Positions 50,276 to 62,699 of a stretch of 64,000 bases of DNA are shown here, one piece after another. Source of the DNA: Nitrosomonas stercoris (GTDB lineage: Bacteria; Pseudomonadota; Gammaproteobacteria; Burkholderiales; Nitrosomonadaceae); NCBI GenBank assembly GCA_006742785.1, contig AP019755.1, forward strand, positions 1,364,001-1,428,000, read 5' to 3'. Position 1 is the first letter of the stretch. The number at the start of each line of letters is the position of its first letter. Under the pieces are notes generated by a model. That model was not told where the DNA came from. It worked only from the letters and a program-made list of their open reading frames with translations, and did not search any database. A program made the translations under genes and the position numbers.

Positions 50276-50620
50276 GTGGATAAAATAAAGTTTGGAATAG
50301 CGGCTTTATTGGCAATAGCAGGTTTTTTTGGTTTTTATTTGCTGCAAGATAATCCTCTAGTAGTAAGGATACTTATCCTTATATTAGGATTCGTTCTTGC
50401 AGGTGTGGTTGTTTTATTTACAGCCCAAGGAAAACGATTATTTTCATTTTTTAAAGATTCGGTTGATGAGGTGAGCAAGGTTGTTTGGCCGAATAAAAAA
50501 GAAACACTTCAGACTTCTGGAGTGGTTTGTGCTTTTGTCATAGTAATGGCGTTTTTTTTGTGGGCAGTGGATTCTGGTTTAATGGCGATCGTTAGACTCG
50601 TAATGGGGCAAGAGGGGTAA
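50276..50620 (+). CDS. secE: Preprotein translocase subunit SecE
   Basis: SecE stabilises SecY in the inner-membrane translocon. The 114-residue protein has three hydrophobic segments (about 6-23, 28-48 and 86-108). The conserved cytoplasmic hinge DSVDEVSKVVWPNKKETLQT lies before the last helix. It starts at GTG. NusG follows after 21 bases. Confidence 0.95.
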   Translation: MDKIKFGIAALLAIAGFFGFYLLQDNPLVVRILILILGFVLAGVVVLFTAQGKRLFSFFKDSVDEVSKVVWPNKKETLQTSGVVCAFVIVMAFFLWAVDSGLMAIVRLVMGQEG

Positions 50621-50641
50621 TGAAAGCATTTTGGGAAGAAT

Positions 50642-51175
50642 ATGAGTAAAAAATGGTATGCGGTTCATACCTATTCAGGCTTTGAAAAAAATGTAAAGAA
50701 AGCGTTAGAAGGTCGTATTGCATTATATAAACTCGAAGATAGCTTTGGTGAAATTTTAATTCCAGTTGAGGAAGTGGTTGAAGTTAAAGCTGGACAAAAA
50801 AATATAAGTGAGAGAAAGTTTTTTCCAAGTTATATTTTGATAGAAATGGAAATGACTGATGAAACTTGGCATTTGGTTAAGGGAACTCCAAAGGTGACAG
50901 GATTTGTTGGGGGGACATCGATGCAACCTGTACCTATTAGTGCTAAAGAGATAGCAAATATATTTGATCAGGTAAGGGAAGGGGGGGAGAAACCCAAGCC
51001 GAAGGTTATCTTCGAGGCAGGAGAGGCAGTTCGTGTCAAGGAGGGGCCTTTTACCGACTTTCATGGAAGCGTTGAAGAAGTTAATTACGACAAAAATAAA
51101 TTACGAGTTTCTGTGTCTATTTTTAGACGTCCTACACCAGTTGAGTTGGATTTTCATCAGGTTGATAAGATTTAG
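50642..51175 (+). CDS. nusG: Transcription antitermination factor NusG
   Basis: NusG binds RNA polymerase and links it to Rho and the ribosome. The 177-residue protein starts [20 protein letters not shown] (NGN domain). It ends with a KOW domain (about 125-177), recognised by [20 protein letters not shown]. It is of normal length, in the secE-nusG-rplKAJL block. Confidence 0.97.
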   Translation: MSKKWYAVHTYSGFEKNVKKALEGRIALYKLEDSFGEILIPVEEVVEVKAGQKNISERKFFPSYILIEMEMTDETWHLVKGTPKVTGFVGGTSMQPVPISAKEIANIFDQVREGGEKPKPKVIFEAGEAVRVKEGPFTDFHGSVEEVNYDKNKLRVSVSIFRRPTPVELDFHQVDKI

Positions 51176-51306
51176 AGAAGTTAAATGTATTGTGGTTGGT
51201 AATATTTGTTTTTAGAAAGCTTATGTTTTAATGTCACTGAATACAAGTGGAGAAGGGAAGAGTGTCAAGTGTGTGCATTCGTTAATACCCAAGTAAGGAG
51301 AATATT

Positions 51307-51738
51307 TTGGCAAAAAAAATAGTAGGATACATCAAACTTCAGATTCCAGCGGGAAAAGCGAACCCAAGCCCGCCTGTAGGGCCTGCTCTTGGTCAGCGTC
51401 AACTTAATATTATGGAGTTTTGCAAGGCTTTTAATGCAGCCACTCAGAAAATGGAGCCGGGGTTGCCGGTACCAGTAGTTATTACGGCATATGCGGATAA
51501 AAGTTTTACGTTTATCCTAAAAACAACGCCAGCAGCTGTTTTAATTAAAAAATTAGCTAATTTGAATAAGGGCAGCGCTCAGCCTCATGTGAATAAGGTG
51601 GGTAAATTAACAAGAGAGCAAGTAGAGGAAATTGCCAAAATTAAGATGGCTGATCTTACAGCAGCTGATATGGATGCGGCTGTTCGTACAATTGCTGGAA
51701 GTGCCAGAAGTATGGGCGTCGAAGTTGAGGGGATATAA
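51307..51738 (+). CDS. rplK: 50S ribosomal protein L11
   Basis: L11 forms part of the GTPase-associated centre. The 143-residue protein begins [20 protein letters not shown], with the PPVGPALGQ loop, at normal length. The start is TTG at 51307, behind AAGGAGAA, so translation starts on a non-AUG codon. rplA follows after one base. Confidence 0.97.
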   Translation: MAKKIVGYIKLQIPAGKANPSPPVGPALGQRQLNIMEFCKAFNAATQKMEPGLPVPVVITAYADKSFTFILKTTPAAVLIKKLANLNKGSAQPHVNKVGKLTREQVEEIAKIKMADLTAADMDAAVRTIAGSARSMGVEVEGI

Positions 51739-51739
51739 T

Positions 51740-52438
51740 ATGGCAAAATCTTCAAAACGCTATAAAGAGATTATTAAGCAGATTGATCGAAATAAATTGT
51801 ATTCGTTAATGGATGCTTTGGATTTGGCAAAGAATACAGCAACGGCTAAATTTGACGAATCTATCGACATTTCAATTAATCTTGGTGTAGATGTTCGTAA
51901 ATCTGATCAAGTGGTGCGAGGAGCTGTAGTGTTGCCGTCAGGAACGGGAAAGACAGTTCGAGTGGCGGTTTTTGCACAGGGTGATAAAGCGCAGGAAGCT
52001 TTAGACGCCGGTGCAGATATTGTGGGCTTCGAAGATTTAGCTGAGCAGGTAAAATCAAATGAAATTAATTTTGATTTGGCGATAGCGAGTCCTGACGCAA
52101 TGCGAGTGGTTGGGCAATTAGGGCAAATACTTGGTCCTCGTGGCTTGATGCCAAATCCTAAGGTGGGTACCGTAACCACAGATGTGGCCGGTGCCGTTCG
52201 TAATGCTAAAGCAGGACAAATTCAGTTTAGGGCTGATAAGGCGGGCATCGTTCATTGCACTGTTGGTAGAGCTTCTTTTAGTGTAGATGCTTTAAAAACT
52301 AATATTGTTGCTCTAGTGGAGGCATTAAATAGAGCCAAACCTGCGACTTCAAAAGGAGTTTATTTTCGTAGGATGGCTGTTTCAAGCACCATGGGTGTTG
52401 GTATACACATTGATCATACTGGAATAGCTGAAGCATAG
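51740..52438 (+). CDS. rplA: 50S ribosomal protein L1
   Basis: L1 binds 23S rRNA at the tRNA exit stalk and in many bacteria represses its own operon. The ATG at 51740, directly after the rplK stop, gives 232 residues ([20 protein letters not shown]), the normal length. The longer open frame from 51632 lies inside rplK and is rejected. The motif [15 protein letters not shown] is present. Confidence 0.97.
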   Translation: MAKSSKRYKEIIKQIDRNKLYSLMDALDLAKNTATAKFDESIDISINLGVDVRKSDQVVRGAVVLPSGTGKTVRVAVFAQGDKAQEALDAGADIVGFEDLAEQVKSNEINFDLAIASPDAMRVVGQLGQILGPRGLMPNPKVGTVTTDVAGAVRNAKAGQIQFRADKAGIVHCTVGRASFSVDALKTNIVALVEALNRAKPATSKGVYFRRMAVSSTMGVGIHIDHTGIAEA

Positions 52439-52440
52439 AA

Positions 52441-52736
52441 AACTTTGGGTTGCTGCCGATTGATAAATTATTAGCAGCAAATTATCAAAGACCGCAGGGG
52501 TTTTTATTGAAAAATAATGGTTAAGCTTATTTCTAATAAAAACTTAATTACGTCAGAAAGATAATTACAAATTAGATTTATTATTTAAGTAAGATATTTT
52601 TAATTGTTGTAGTTTTTGAATGATTGTGCCCAGCGTAGATGGTGTGCCCATAAACAGGTGGAAAAATTCTCCTGGTTCAGGTCGCCATTTTTAATGAGAA
52701 ATATTGTTATAAATAATAGTATTTTTGATTAGATTT
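52441..52736 (+). ncRNA. L10 leader upstream of rplJ
   Basis: The 315-base gap between rplA and rplJ carries the marks of the ribosomal protein L10 leader. AAAGACCGCAGGGG lies near 52486-52500, and the later segment with CAGCGTAGATGGTG and CCATAAACAGG near 52631-52658 matches the shared proteobacterial pattern. L10(L12)4 binds such leaders to repress translation of rplJL. A small hairpin TTGCTGC/GCAGCAA (52450-52456 and 52474-52480) opens the region. Confidence 0.7.
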
Positions 52737-52753
52737 TAAATGGAGAAGATCTT

Positions 52754-53269
52754 TTGAGTCATAGTCTCGATGAAAAAAAAGCAATTGTAGCCGAGGTTAG
52801 TATTCAAGTTGAAAAGGCTCAAGCTATTGTTATAGCAGAATATCGTGGGTTGAGTGCTGGACAATTTACTCAGTTACGAACTAAGGCGCGAGAAGCTGGT
52901 ATCTATTTTCGAGTTATTAAGAATACATTTGTTAGGCGAGCGGTTGAAAATACCCCATTTTCCGGATTAGCGGAATCTATGGTAGGACCTCTGGCTTATG
53001 GGATTGGTGATGATCCTGTTGCTACGGCAAAAATTTTGCATGAATTTGCTAAGGGTAATGAGCATTTTACGATTAAAGCAGGTGCTATGGCTGGAGTAGT
53101 CATGTCTGATAAAGATGTGGCTGCCTTGGCTACATTGCCAAGTAGGGAAGAATTACTATCCAAATTGCTTGGTACTTTACAAGCACCCGTTGCCAAATTT
53201 GTTAGAACACTTAATGAAGTTCCTTCAAAATTTGTTCGCGGGCTTGCAGCAGTGCGTGACAAAAAATAA
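52754..53269 (+). CDS. rplJ: 50S ribosomal protein L10
   Basis: L10 anchors the L7/L12 stalk. The 171-residue protein begins [20 protein letters not shown] and has the [19 protein letters not shown] and [12 protein letters not shown] segments of the family. The start is TTG at 52754 behind TGGAGAAGAT. It is preceded by the L10 leader, which should couple its synthesis to free L10. Confidence 0.96.
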   Translation: MSHSLDEKKAIVAEVSIQVEKAQAIVIAEYRGLSAGQFTQLRTKAREAGIYFRVIKNTFVRRAVENTPFSGLAESMVGPLAYGIGDDPVATAKILHEFAKGNEHFTIKAGAMAGVVMSDKDVAALATLPSREELLSKLLGTLQAPVAKFVRTLNEVPSKFVRGLAAVRDKK

Positions 53270-53339
53270 TTGAAAATAGAACGGCTTAAAATATTCGTAT
53301 CGAGTTAATCTGAATTAAATCTATATACAGGAGAAATAA

Positions 53340-53714
53340 ATGGCTATAGCTAAAGAGGAAATTTTAGAATCTATTGCTAACATGACGGTTCTAGAGTTGT
53401 CTGAGTTAATCAAGGAGATGGAAGATAAGTTTGGTGTTTCAGCAGCTGCATCAGTGGCTGTGGCAGCAGCTCCAGCCGCGTCGGCTGATGTTGCTGATGA
53501 GCAAACTGAGTTTTCCGTTATTCTGGCTTCCGCTGGTAGTAATAAGGTTAGTGTTATTAAGGTTGTTAGAGCAATAACTGGTTTAGGATTGAAAGATGCC
53601 AAAGATTTGGTTGATAGTGCTCCGAAACCGATTAAAGAAAGTGTTTCTAAAGAAGAGGCTGAAGATATTAAGAAACAATTGACTGAAGCAGGTGCTGACT
53701 GCGAGATTAAATAA
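53340..53714 (+). CDS. rplL: 50S ribosomal protein L7/L12
   Basis: L7/L12 forms the ribosomal stalk that recruits translational GTPases. The 124-residue protein has an N-terminal dimerisation domain, an alanine-rich hinge (about 34-52), and the C-terminal domain with [26 protein letters not shown] precedes the ATG. Confidence 0.97.
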   Translation: MAIAKEEILESIANMTVLELSELIKEMEDKFGVSAAASVAVAAAPAASADVADEQTEFSVILASAGSNKVSVIKVVRAITGLGLKDAKDLVDSAPKPIKESVSKEEAEDIKKQLTEAGADCEIK

Positions 53715-54084
53715 TTATCTGTATTAAATTTTCTGGGCTGTTTGATATTTTTGTATCATCAGCCCTTATTGTGTTGATGCGCGTAGATATCGTAAATTTG
53801 ATTTACAAGTAGATGCTATTCATTTTTTAAGATAGATGTTGTCAATTTTTATTTATTTAACCTGCTAAAAAGAAACAGTGTAACTTGGTTGTTAAAATTT
53901 CTTCAATCTCATCTTGAATGTTATGCCTATAGTTATATACGAGCTGTTTGGGTAGGGTATGTTCTTTTTGTTTTCTATTTGTTCATAATATTTTATAGAT
54001 TGTGTCTCTGACTACAGGATATTTTTATATTCTAATAAATTATTCTGTGTTTTCGATTATATCTTCAGTATACGGAGTGATTTA
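53715..54084. other. rplL-rpoB intergenic region
   Basis: A 370-base AT-rich gap without a gene. Near its start is the hairpin at 53735-53765. No further strong promoter was found, although TTGTCA near 53837 could be a -35. In E. coli the same gap holds an attenuator and an RNase III site. Confidence 0.4.
53735..53765 (+). terminator. rplL-rpoB attenuator hairpin
   Basis: GGGCTG (53735-53740) pairs with CAGCCC, and the inner TTTGATA partly with TATCAT, giving a long stem followed by TTATT. The U tract is short, which fits partial termination that lowers rpoBC relative to rplJL. Confidence 0.6.
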
Positions 54085-57000
54085 ATGAGTTATTCATTTG
54101 CCGAGAAAAAACGTATTCGGAAAAGTTTTGCTAAACGAACCAGCATTTTACCGTTTCCGTTTCTTCTTGCCACTCAAATACAATCTTATGCAGATTTTTT
54201 GCAGGCGAATGTCGCTCCTGGCAAGCGAAAAAGCCAAGGATTACAAGCAGCTTTCAATGCTATTTTTCCAATAGAGAGTCATTCCGGTAATGCTCGACTT
54301 GATTTTATAAGCTACAGCTTAGGTGTTTCGACATTTGATGTTAAGGAGTGTCAGCAGAGAGGATTGACCTATGCTTCTCCCTTGCGTGCGCGTGTCAGAT
54401 TAACCATTATGGATAAGGAGGCTTCAAAACCCACTGTTAAGGAAGTTAAGGAGCAGGAGGTATATATGGGGGAAATTCCCCTGATGACAGAAACGGGTTC
54501 CTTTATTGTAAATGGCACGGAGCGAGTAATCGTTTCACAGTTACATCGTTCTCCTGGTGTGTTTTTTGAACATGATCGTGGTAAAACACATTCTTCGGGG
54601 AAATTGTTATTTTCTGCTCGCATTATACCTTATCGTGGATCTTGGTTAGATTTTGAATTTGATCATAAAGATTATGTTTATTTCAGGATAGATCGTCGCC
54701 GTAAAATGCCAGTTACGATTCTTTTGAAAGCGATGGGATATTCTGACGCACAAATTCTAGCTAATTTTTTTGAATTTGATCATTTTACTTTTGAAGAGAA
54801 TAAAGTTTTATTTCATCTTGTTCCGGAGCGTTTGCGCGGAGAGTTGGCTAGTTTTGATATTAAATCAAAAGATGGCAAGATTCTTATTCAGAAGGATAAA
54901 AGAATAACGGCAAAACATGTTCGTGATTTACAACAAGCTAAATTGACTAAAATTGTTGTTCCTGAAGAATTTTTATTGGAAAAAATCTTGGCAGAAGATA
55001 TTGTGGATAAAGATACAGGAGAAATTATCGCCACAATTAATAGTGAAATCGATGAGGTTTTGCTTGAAAAAATTATGAAAATTCAAGGGTCAGGTACCAA
55101 GATTAGTACTCTTTTTGTGAATGACCTTAATTATGGACCATATATTTCGCAGACATTAAGAATTGATGAAAGTACAGATCAATTATCTGCACAGGTTGCC
55201 ATCTATAGAATGATGCGACCGGGAGAACCTCCTACTGAAGAAACAGTGCAGACCTTGTTTAATGGTCTTTTTTATGCGCCAGAACGTTATGATTTGTCTG
55301 TTGTTGGCCGCATGAAATTCAATCGCCGGGTAGGGCGTGAAGAATTGACTGGTTCTTTAACCTTGTCAAACGAAGATATTATAGATGTTGTCAAAATACT
55401 AGTTGAATTAAGAAACGGTAGAGGCGAGATAGACGATATTGATCATTTGGGTAATCGCCGCGTTCGTTCAGTAGGGGAATTGGCAGAAAATCAATTTAGG
55501 GCAGGTTTGGCGCGTGTTGAGAAAGCACTTAAAGATCGCTTGAGTCAAGCAGAATCAGAAAATTTGATGCCACATGATTTTATTAATGCCAAGCCAGTAT
55601 CTTCTGCTGTGCGTGAGTTTTTTGGATCAAGCCAGCTGTCGCAGTTTATGGATCAGACAAATCCGTTATCTGAAATCACACACAAAAGACGAGTATCAGC
55701 CTTGGGCCCTGGTGGTTTGACACGAGAGCGTGCAGGATTTGAAGTGCGTGATGTGCACCCCACTCACTATGGACGAGTATGTCCGATTGAAACACCTGAA
55801 GGACCGAATATTGGTTTAATCAATTCGTTGGCTCTTTATGCCAGAACAAATGAGTATGGTTTCATAGAAACCCCCTATCGCAAAGTTAAAGATGGGCAGG
55901 TGACAGAAGAAGTTGTTTATCTTTCAGCCATTGAAGAAGGGCAGTATGTTATTGCACAAGCGAATGCAAATTTTGACCAGGATGGATTTTTTACTGACGA
56001 GGTAATTTCTTGCCGTCATAAAAATGAATTTACGCTTTCTCCTCGAGACCGGGTTGAATATGTCGATATTGCACCAGCGCAAATTGTTTCTGTTGCTGCT
56101 TCGTTGATTCCATTTCTAGAACATGATGATGCTAACCGCGCACTGATGGGTTCGAATATGCAGCGACAGGCCGTGCCATGCTTACGTGCTGAAAAACCTT
56201 TGGTGGGCACAGGCATTGAAAGAGTAGTCGCACTACATTCAGGAACTGCAGTGAAGGCTTTGCGTGGTGGAATAGTAGATTATGTAGATGCTGGCCGGAT
56301 AGTGGTGCGTGTGCACGATGCAGAAGCACGCGCTGGAGAAGTTGGGGTTGATATTTACAATCTCACTAAATATACACGTTCAAATCAAAATACAAATATA
56401 AACCAAAGACCAATTGTAAAAGTTGGCGATGTGCTTGCGCGTGATGATGTAATTGCGGATGGTGCTTCTACTGACTTAGGTGAGCTGGCTCTCGGGCAAA
56501 ATATGTTGGTAGCCTTTATGCCATGGAATGGATTTAATTTTGAGGATTCTATCCTTATATCTGAGCGTGTGGTATCAGGGGATCGATTTACTTCAATTCA
56601 TATTGAGGAGTTATCTACCGTTAGTCGCGACACTAAACTTGGTACTGAAGAAATAACTGCGGATATTCCTAATTTATCCGAGCGTCAACGTGCGCGTCTT
56701 GATGAATCAGGCATTGTTTATATTGGCGCTGAAGTTGAGGCTGGTGATGTGCTGGTCGGTAAGGTGACACCTAAAAGTGAAACGCAACTAACACCGGAAG
56801 AAAAACTTTTGCGTGCAATATTTGGTGAAAAAGCCTCAGATGTAAAAGATACTTCTTTACATGTCCCTTCAGGTATTTCAGGAACTGTAATAGATGTACA
56901 AGTTTATACGCGTGAAGGAGTTGATCGAGATAAGCGCTCTAAGCAGATAATTGCTGATGAACTGGATCGTTTTAAGAAAGATCTAGCAGATCAAATGCGT

Positions 57001-58164
57001 ATTGTAGAAGCTGATGCATTTCAGCGTGCAGAGCGATTACTTTTGGAAAAAACTGCTGCTGGAGGTCCTAAGAAACTAGCAAAAAATTCAACAATTACTC
57101 AGGAATATCTGGAAAAGGTAGATAAGCATCACTGGTTTGATATCCGTCTAGTTGATGAAGATGCTAGTCTTCAGCTAGAACAAATCAAGGATAGTTTAGT
57201 ACAAAAAAGAAAGCTATTTGACCTTGCGTTTGAGGAAAAACAGAAAAAACTTTTCCAGGGAGATGAATTGCCGCCTGGTGTTCAGAAAATGGTGAAGGTT
57301 TATATTGCGGTCAAACGGAGATTGCAACCTGGCGACAAAATGGCTGGACGTCATGGGAATAAAGGGGTAGTTTCTAAAATTGTCCCCGTGGAGGATATGC
57401 CTTACATGGCAGATGGCACACCTGTTGATGTTGTGTTGAATCCTTTGGGTGTACCTTCGCGTATGAATATTGGTCAGGTTCTTGAGGTGCACTTGGGATG
57501 GGCAGCAAAGGAACTTGGACACAAAATCAATGAAATGATGACTGCACGGCGCAACATTTCTGAAGTTCGGGATTTCTTAAATAAAATTTATAGTGACACG
57601 GGTAAACAGGAAGATTTAGCTGCTTTGAATGATGAAGAAATATCAGAGTTAGTTAGAAATTTATCGGATGGTGTACCTTTTGCAACCCCTGTGTTTGACG
57701 GTGCTCATGAGTCTGAAATCAAGCATATGCTGAAGTTGGCTGATTTACCTGAATCTGGTCAAACAACCCTTTATGATGGCAGAACAGGAGAGGCTTTTGA
57801 TCGACCCGTAACGGTTGGCTATATGCACATCTTAAAACTGCATCATTTGGTAGATGACAAAATGCATGCGCGCTCAACAGGGCCTTACAGTCTTGTTACA
57901 CAGCAACCATTAGGTGGTAAAGCACAGTTTGGAGGGCAAAGATTTGGTGAAATGGAGGTCTGGGCCTTAGAAGCTTATGGCGCAGCTTATACATTACAGG
58001 AAATGCTTACTGTCAAATCTGATGATGTTAGTGGGCGTACCAAGGTTTATGAAAGCATTGTCAAAGGAGACCATAAAATTGATGCGGGTATGCCAGAATC
58101 ATTCAATGTGCTGGTGAAGGAAATCAGATCTTTGGGCTTGGATATTGATTTAGAACAGTATTAA
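54085..58164 (+). CDS. rpoB: RNA polymerase beta subunit
   Basis: The 1359-residue beta subunit is of normal proteobacterial length. The rifampicin region ([17 protein letters not shown], then [13 protein letters not shown], about 515-545) has wild-type residues. The DEDD-like catalytic support region includes [12 protein letters not shown] (about 812-823), and [10 protein letters not shown] is near 1085. GGAG precedes the ATG. It is followed by rpoC after 88 bases. Confidence 0.98.
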   Translation: MSYSFAEKKRIRKSFAKRTSILPFPFLLATQIQSYADFLQANVAPGKRKSQGLQAAFNAIFPIESHSGNARLDFISYSLGVSTFDVKECQQRGLTYASPLRARVRLTIMDKEASKPTVKEVKEQEVYMGEIPLMTETGSFIVNGTERVIVSQLHRSPGVFFEHDRGKTHSSGKLLFSARIIPYRGSWLDFEFDHKDYVYFRIDRRRKMPVTILLKAMGYSDAQILANFFEFDHFTFEENKVLFHLVPERLRGELASFDIKSKDGKILIQKDKRITAKHVRDLQQAKLTKIVVPEEFLLEKILAEDIVDKDTGEIIATINSEIDEVLLEKIMKIQGSGTKISTLFVNDLNYGPYISQTLRIDESTDQLSAQVAIYRMMRPGEPPTEETVQTLFNGLFYAPERYDLSVVGRMKFNRRVGREELTGSLTLSNEDIIDVVKILVELRNGRGEIDDIDHLGNRRVRSVGELAENQFRAGLARVEKALKDRLSQAESENLMPHDFINAKPVSSAVREFFGSSQLSQFMDQTNPLSEITHKRRVSALGPGGLTRERAGFEVRDVHPTHYGRVCPIETPEGPNIGLINSLALYARTNEYGFIETPYRKVKDGQVTEEVVYLSAIEEGQYVIAQANANFDQDGFFTDEVISCRHKNEFTLSPRDRVEYVDIAPAQIVSVAASLIPFLEHDDANRALMGSNMQRQAVPCLRAEKPLVGTGIERVVALHSGTAVKALRGGIVDYVDAGRIVVRVHDAEARAGEVGVDIYNLTKYTRSNQNTNINQRPIVKVGDVLARDDVIADGASTDLGELALGQNMLVAFMPWNGFNFEDSILISERVVSGDRFTSIHIEELSTVSRDTKLGTEEITADIPNLSERQRARLDESGIVYIGAEVEAGDVLVGKVTPKSETQLTPEEKLLRAIFGEKASDVKDTSLHVPSGISGTVIDVQVYTREGVDRDKRSKQIIADELDRFKKDLADQMRIVEADAFQRAERLLLEKTAAGGPKKLAKNSTITQEYLEKVDKHHWFDIRLVDEDASLQLEQIKDSLVQKRKLFDLAFEEKQKKLFQGDELPPGVQKMVKVYIAVKRRLQPGDKMAGRHGNKGVVSKIVPVEDMPYMADGTPVDVVLNPLGVPSRMNIGQVLEVHLGWAAKELGHKINEMMTARRNISEVRDFLNKIYSDTGKQEDLAALNDEEISELVRNLSDGVPFATPVFDGAHESEIKHMLKLADLPESGQTTLYDGRTGEAFDRPVTVGYMHILKLHHLVDDKMHARSTGPYSLVTQQPLGGKAQFGGQRFGEMEVWALEAYGAAYTLQEMLTVKSDDVSGRTKVYESIVKGDHKIDAGMPESFNVLVKEIRSLGLDIDLEQY

Positions 58165-58252
58165 TGATTTTTTGCATACTGATGAGCGGAGGTTGTTTTT
58201 CCTTCTATATTTTACCTGTTTCAGTTTATACGTTGATTCACAGGAGTGACAC

Positions 58253-61200
58253 GTGAAAGCACTGCTTGATTTATTCAAACAAGTTACACATAAAGAAGAA
58301 TTCGATTCTATAAAGATAGGCTTAGCTTCTCCCGAAAAAATTAGATCATGGTCATATGGAGAGGTCAAAAAGCCTGAAACCATCAATTATCGAACTTTTA
58401 AACCGGAAAGAGATGGTTTATTTTGTGCCAAAATATTTGGGCCGGTTAAAGATTATGAATGTTTGTGCGGTAAGTATAAGCGGCTTAAACATCGAGGAGT
58501 AATCTGTGAAAAGTGTGGTGTAGAGGTTACTCTCTCGCGAGTTCGACGTGAGCGAATGGGACATATTGAGCTGGCTGCTCCGGTTGCTCATATCTGGTTT
58601 TTGAAATCATTACCTTCCCGCCTGGGCTTGGTGCTCGACATGACTTTGCGTGATATTGAGCGAGTTCTGTATTTTGAAGCTTATGTTGTTACTGATCCTG
58701 GGATGACGCCATTGACCCGTGGCCAACTCTTAACAGAAGATGATTATTTAAATAAAACTGAAGAATTTGGTGATGAATTTAGTGCTGCAATGGGAGCAGA
58801 GGGAGTTCGTACACTGCTGAACAATTTGGATATTGTTGCAGAAATAGAAGCTTTGCATCTTGAAATTCAAACGACGGGTTCTGTTACCAAAATCAAAAAA
58901 GCGGTTAAGCGTTTGAAGGTGTTGGAGGCGTTCAATAAATCAGGCATTAAACCGGAATGGATGATATTAACGGTATTGCCGGTTTTGCCTCCTGAATTGA
59001 GACCATTAGTGCCATTGGACGGTGGTCGGTTTGCCACTTCTGATTTAAATGATTTATACCGACGTGTTATTAATCGTAACAACCGTCTGAAGCGCTTACT
59101 AGAATTGCGTGCTCCAGAAATTATTATTCGCAATGAAAAGCGTATGTTGCAGGAATCGGTTGATTCTCTGCTGGATAACGGTCGTCGTGGCAAAGCGATG
59201 ACTGGCGCAAACAAACGACCATTGAAATCGCTTGCGGATATGATCAAAGGTAAAGGGGGGCGTTTTCGTCAGAATTTATTGGGAAAACGTGTTGATTATT
59301 CAGGCCGTTCAGTGATTGTTGTAGGGCCTCAGCTTAAACTTCATCAGTGCGGTTTACCTAAAAAAATGGCGCTGGAGTTATTTAAGCCATTTATCTTTAA
59401 CAGATTGGAGGCGATGGGAATAGCAGGCACAATTAAAGCTGCCAAAAGAGAAGTCGAAAATGAAAATCCAATAGTTTGGGATATTCTAGAAGAGGTTATC
59501 CGTGAGCATCCTGTTATGCTGAATCGTGCTCCTACTCTGCATAGACTGGGTATTCAGGCTTTTGAGCCTGTCCTAGTTGAAGGAAAAGCCATTCAGCTGC
59601 ATCCGCTGGTTTGTACGGCCTTTAACGCGGATTTCGATGGTGATCAAATGGCGGTGCATATTCCTTTATCGCTCGAAGCACAGATGGAATGTCGCACGTT
59701 GATGTTGTCAACGAACAATGTTTTATCTCCTGCAAATGGGGAGCCGATTATTGTTCCTTCTCAAGACATTGTATTAGGGCTTTATTATCTGACGCGCGAA
59801 AAAATTGGTGCCCTGGGAGAAGGGATGATTTTTTCAGATGTTTCAGAAGTTATGCGAGCTTATGCTAGCAAAGTTGTGGAATTAAACGCCAAAATTACAG
59901 TAAGAATAAAAGAGAAGAAAAAATCTGCTTATGATGAGAATCTCGTTGAGATGGTTGCGCGTTTTGAGACCACTGTTGGCAGAGCGCTAATATCTGAAAT
60001 TTTACCAGCAGGATTATCTTTTTCTTTAGTCAATAAAACGCTTAAGAAAAAAGAAATATCAAAACTTATCAACGCAAGTTTCCGTCTGTGCGGGTTACGA
60101 GAAACAGTTATATTTGCGGATAAATTAATGTATTCTGGCTTTTCTTATGCAACACGTGGTGGTATTTCCATATGTCTGGATGATCTTGTAACGCCGACAC
60201 AAAAGAGTGAAATTATCCAGGAGGCGGAGCAAGAAATACATGAAATCGCTAATCAATATGTATCTGGTTTAGTCACTCAAGGGGAGCGATATAATAAGGT
60301 TGTTGATATTTGGCAACGTGCAGGGGATCAAGTTGCCAAAGCCATGATGGATCAACTTAGTGTCGAGCCTGTTAAAGATCGTAAGACAGGAGAGATACGA
60401 CAAGATGAAAACGGTCGACCAATAAAACAGGAATCTTTCAATTCAGTTTATATGATGGCTGACTCAGGAGCACGTGGATCAGCAGCGCAGATTCGTCAGT
60501 TATCTGGTATGCGAGGTCTAATGGCGAAACCTGATGGGTCTATTATCGAAACTCCTATCACAGCGAGTTTTCGTGAAGGACTCAATATTTTGCAGTACTT
60601 TATTTCAACGCATGGTGCGAGAAAGGGATTGGCAGATACAGCTCTTAAAACTGCTAATTCTGGATATCTGACGCGTAGATTGGTTGATGTGACTCAGGAT
60701 TTGGTTATCACCGAAGATGATTGTGGCACAAAGCATGGCGTGCTTACCAAAACTTTGGTAGAGGGTGGTAGCGTTATCGAGTCTTTGCGTGGACGTATTC
60801 TCGGGCGAGTAGCAGCTATTGATATTACACATCCGGAGACAGGGGGTGTGATTTGCTCAGCAGGTACGTTGTTGAATGAAGATATGGCAGACAAAATTGA
60901 AGATTGTGGTATTGATGAGGTAAAGATACGGACGCCCCTTACCTGTGAAACTCGTTATGGTTTATGTGCAAAATGTTACGGACGCGATTTGGGCAGAGGA
61001 TCTTTAGTTAATGTGGGTGAGGCAGTAGGAGTGGTTGCGGCGCAATCGATTGGTGAGCCTGGTACGCAGCTAACTATGCGGACGTTTCATATTGGTGGAG
61101 CTGCTTCAGGAGCTGTTGCTGCTAGTCAGGCTGAGAGCCAGTCTGGTGGAGTTGTGCGCTACTCACAGCACATTCGTTATGTTAAAAATGTACGAAATGA

Positions 61201-62464
61201 GCTCATTGTGATTTCTCGAAGTGGTGAGGTTTTGGTGCAGGATGAAGGAGGGCGTGATCGAGAACGCCATAAAGTGCCTTATGGTGCAACATTGAATGTA
61301 CAAGATGGAGAGTCGATTGAGGCCGGTCGTACTTTGGCTTCTTGGGAGCCACATAAACGTCCAATCATAACAGAATATGCTGGTAAGGTTCGTTTTGAGA
61401 ATGTCGAGGAGGGTGTAACAGTTGTTAGACAAATTGATGAAATAACGGGAATGGCCACCTTGGTTGTTATAGATTCCAAGCGGCGCAGTTCGACACAATC
61501 CAAAAAGGAGCGTCCACTTGTTAAATTTTTGGATGAAGGTGGCAAGGAAGTTAATATTCCGGGAACTGATCAGCCCGTTAGTATTACCTTCCAGGTTGGT
61601 TCAATTATAACGGTGCGAGATGGGCAACAAATTGGTGTGGGAGAGGTTTTAGCGCGAATTCCGTTGGAGACATCAAAAACTCGCGATATTACAGGTGGTT
61701 TGCCCAGAGTTGCTGAATTGTTTGAAGCCAGAGTGCCAAAAGATGCAGGTTTTCTTGCTGAAGCAACTGGCACAATATCTTTTGGAAAGGATACAAAAGG
61801 TAAGCAACGGTTGGTGATTACTGATCTTGATGGCATTGCACACGAATATCTAATTCCTAAAGACAAGCATGTAACAGCACATGATGGACAGGTGGTTAAT
61901 AAGGGTGAAGTTATTGTTGATGGACCGATTGACCCACATGATATTTTGCGACTGCAAGGGGTTGAGGCCTTAGCAAAATACATTAGTAGTGAAGTTCAAG
62001 ATGTTTATCGTTTGCAAGGTGTTAATATCAATGATAAACATATAGAGGTTATTGTTCGACAAATGTTGCGGCGTGTTCAAATAGTTAATGCTGGAGATTC
62101 TGACTTTATTCCGGGTGAACAAGTGGAGCGTGCTGAAGTTCTGGTTGAGAATGACAAACTTATTGCCAGAGATAAAATGCCGGCGACTTATGAGTATGTA
62201 CTACTGGGGATAACAAAAGCATCTCTTTCCACAGATTCGTTCATATCAGCAGCTTCTTTCCAGGAAACTACCCGAGTATTAACTGAAGCGGCTATTATGG
62301 GCAAGAAGGATGATCTACGTGGTTTGAAGGAAAATGTAATAGTTGGCAGATTAATCCCCGCAGGAACTGGCTTGGCTTTCCATAATATTCGTAGAAAACA
62401 GCGTTTATCAGAAGATGCTGTTTATCAGGATGAGAATTTGGCAGAAAATGAAGTGATTGAATAA
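58253..62464 (+). CDS. rpoC: RNA polymerase beta' subunit
   Basis: The 1403-residue beta' subunit has the N-terminal zinc site [20 protein letters not shown] (about 70-89), and the catalytic magnesium site [12 protein letters not shown] (about 458-469). The bridge helix and trigger loop ([16 protein letters not shown]) are near 930. The second zinc cluster includes [13 protein letters not shown]. The start is GTG at 58253 behind CAGGAGTGA. No clear terminator follows before hao. Confidence 0.98.
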   Translation: MKALLDLFKQVTHKEEFDSIKIGLASPEKIRSWSYGEVKKPETINYRTFKPERDGLFCAKIFGPVKDYECLCGKYKRLKHRGVICEKCGVEVTLSRVRRERMGHIELAAPVAHIWFLKSLPSRLGLVLDMTLRDIERVLYFEAYVVTDPGMTPLTRGQLLTEDDYLNKTEEFGDEFSAAMGAEGVRTLLNNLDIVAEIEALHLEIQTTGSVTKIKKAVKRLKVLEAFNKSGIKPEWMILTVLPVLPPELRPLVPLDGGRFATSDLNDLYRRVINRNNRLKRLLELRAPEIIIRNEKRMLQESVDSLLDNGRRGKAMTGANKRPLKSLADMIKGKGGRFRQNLLGKRVDYSGRSVIVVGPQLKLHQCGLPKKMALELFKPFIFNRLEAMGIAGTIKAAKREVENENPIVWDILEEVIREHPVMLNRAPTLHRLGIQAFEPVLVEGKAIQLHPLVCTAFNADFDGDQMAVHIPLSLEAQMECRTLMLSTNNVLSPANGEPIIVPSQDIVLGLYYLTREKIGALGEGMIFSDVSEVMRAYASKVVELNAKITVRIKEKKKSAYDENLVEMVARFETTVGRALISEILPAGLSFSLVNKTLKKKEISKLINASFRLCGLRETVIFADKLMYSGFSYATRGGISICLDDLVTPTQKSEIIQEAEQEIHEIANQYVSGLVTQGERYNKVVDIWQRAGDQVAKAMMDQLSVEPVKDRKTGEIRQDENGRPIKQESFNSVYMMADSGARGSAAQIRQLSGMRGLMAKPDGSIIETPITASFREGLNILQYFISTHGARKGLADTALKTANSGYLTRRLVDVTQDLVITEDDCGTKHGVLTKTLVEGGSVIESLRGRILGRVAAIDITHPETGGVICSAGTLLNEDMADKIEDCGIDEVKIRTPLTCETRYGLCAKCYGRDLGRGSLVNVGEAVGVVAAQSIGEPGTQLTMRTFHIGGAASGAVAASQAESQSGGVVRYSQHIRYVKNVRNELIVISRSGEVLVQDEGGRDRERHKVPYGATLNVQDGESIEAGRTLASWEPHKRPIITEYAGKVRFENVEEGVTVVRQIDEITGMATLVVIDSKRRSSTQSKKERPLVKFLDEGGKEVNIPGTDQPVSITFQVGSIITVRDGQQIGVGEVLARIPLETSKTRDITGGLPRVAELFEARVPKDAGFLAEATGTISFGKDTKGKQRLVITDLDGIAHEYLIPKDKHVTAHDGQVVNKGEVIVDGPIDPHDILRLQGVEALAKYISSEVQDVYRLQGVNINDKHIEVIVRQMLRRVQIVNAGDSDFIPGEQVERAEVLVENDKLIARDKMPATYEYVLLGITKASLSTDSFISAASFQETTRVLTEAAIMGKKDDLRGLKENVIVGRLIPAGTGLAFHNIRRKQRLSEDAVYQDENLAENEVIE

Positions 62465-62528
62465 GCAAAGTATGATCAGTTATTGATTGAAGCAGGTGAT
62501 TTTTAAGAATTAATTTGTTTTTAATATC

Positions 62529-62557
62529 TTGACTTGTCCCTGCTGAGAAAGTAGTCT
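62529..62557 (+). promoter_or_regulatory. Candidate hao promoter
   Basis: TTGACT (62529-62534) and TAGTCT (62552-62557) are separated by 17 bases. The -10 matches consensus at the three most conserved positions only. It would start a transcript about 135 bases ahead of hao. Downstream repeats at 62569-62638 would lie in the leader. Confidence 0.45.
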
Positions 62558-62568
62558 TGGGCTGCTGT

Positions 62569-62638
62569 GCTATCTAGCTGTTAGTGAGCAGCTATCTAGA
62601 AGCTATATTGGCTGGTTATCTGAGCTATATTCAGATAA
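62569..62638. repeat. Direct and inverted repeats upstream of hao
   Basis: GCTATCTAG occurs twice, at 62569-62577 and 62591-62599, 22 bases apart (about two helical turns). It is followed by an inverted repeat TTATCTGA (62616-62623) and TCAGATAA (62631-62638). Together they look like a regulatory array or leader structure between rpoC and hao. Confidence 0.45.
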
Positions 62639-62699
62639 TTAAGTTTATACACATTGATTGCAAATACCGATAGGTAGATTAAGAAGGAGAGGAGAGAGC

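Noticed and set aside
51632-51739. Longer rplA frame starting inside rplK
   Set aside because: The normal 232-residue L1 begins at the ATG at 51740 just after the rplK stop; the extension is a frame shadow of rplK.
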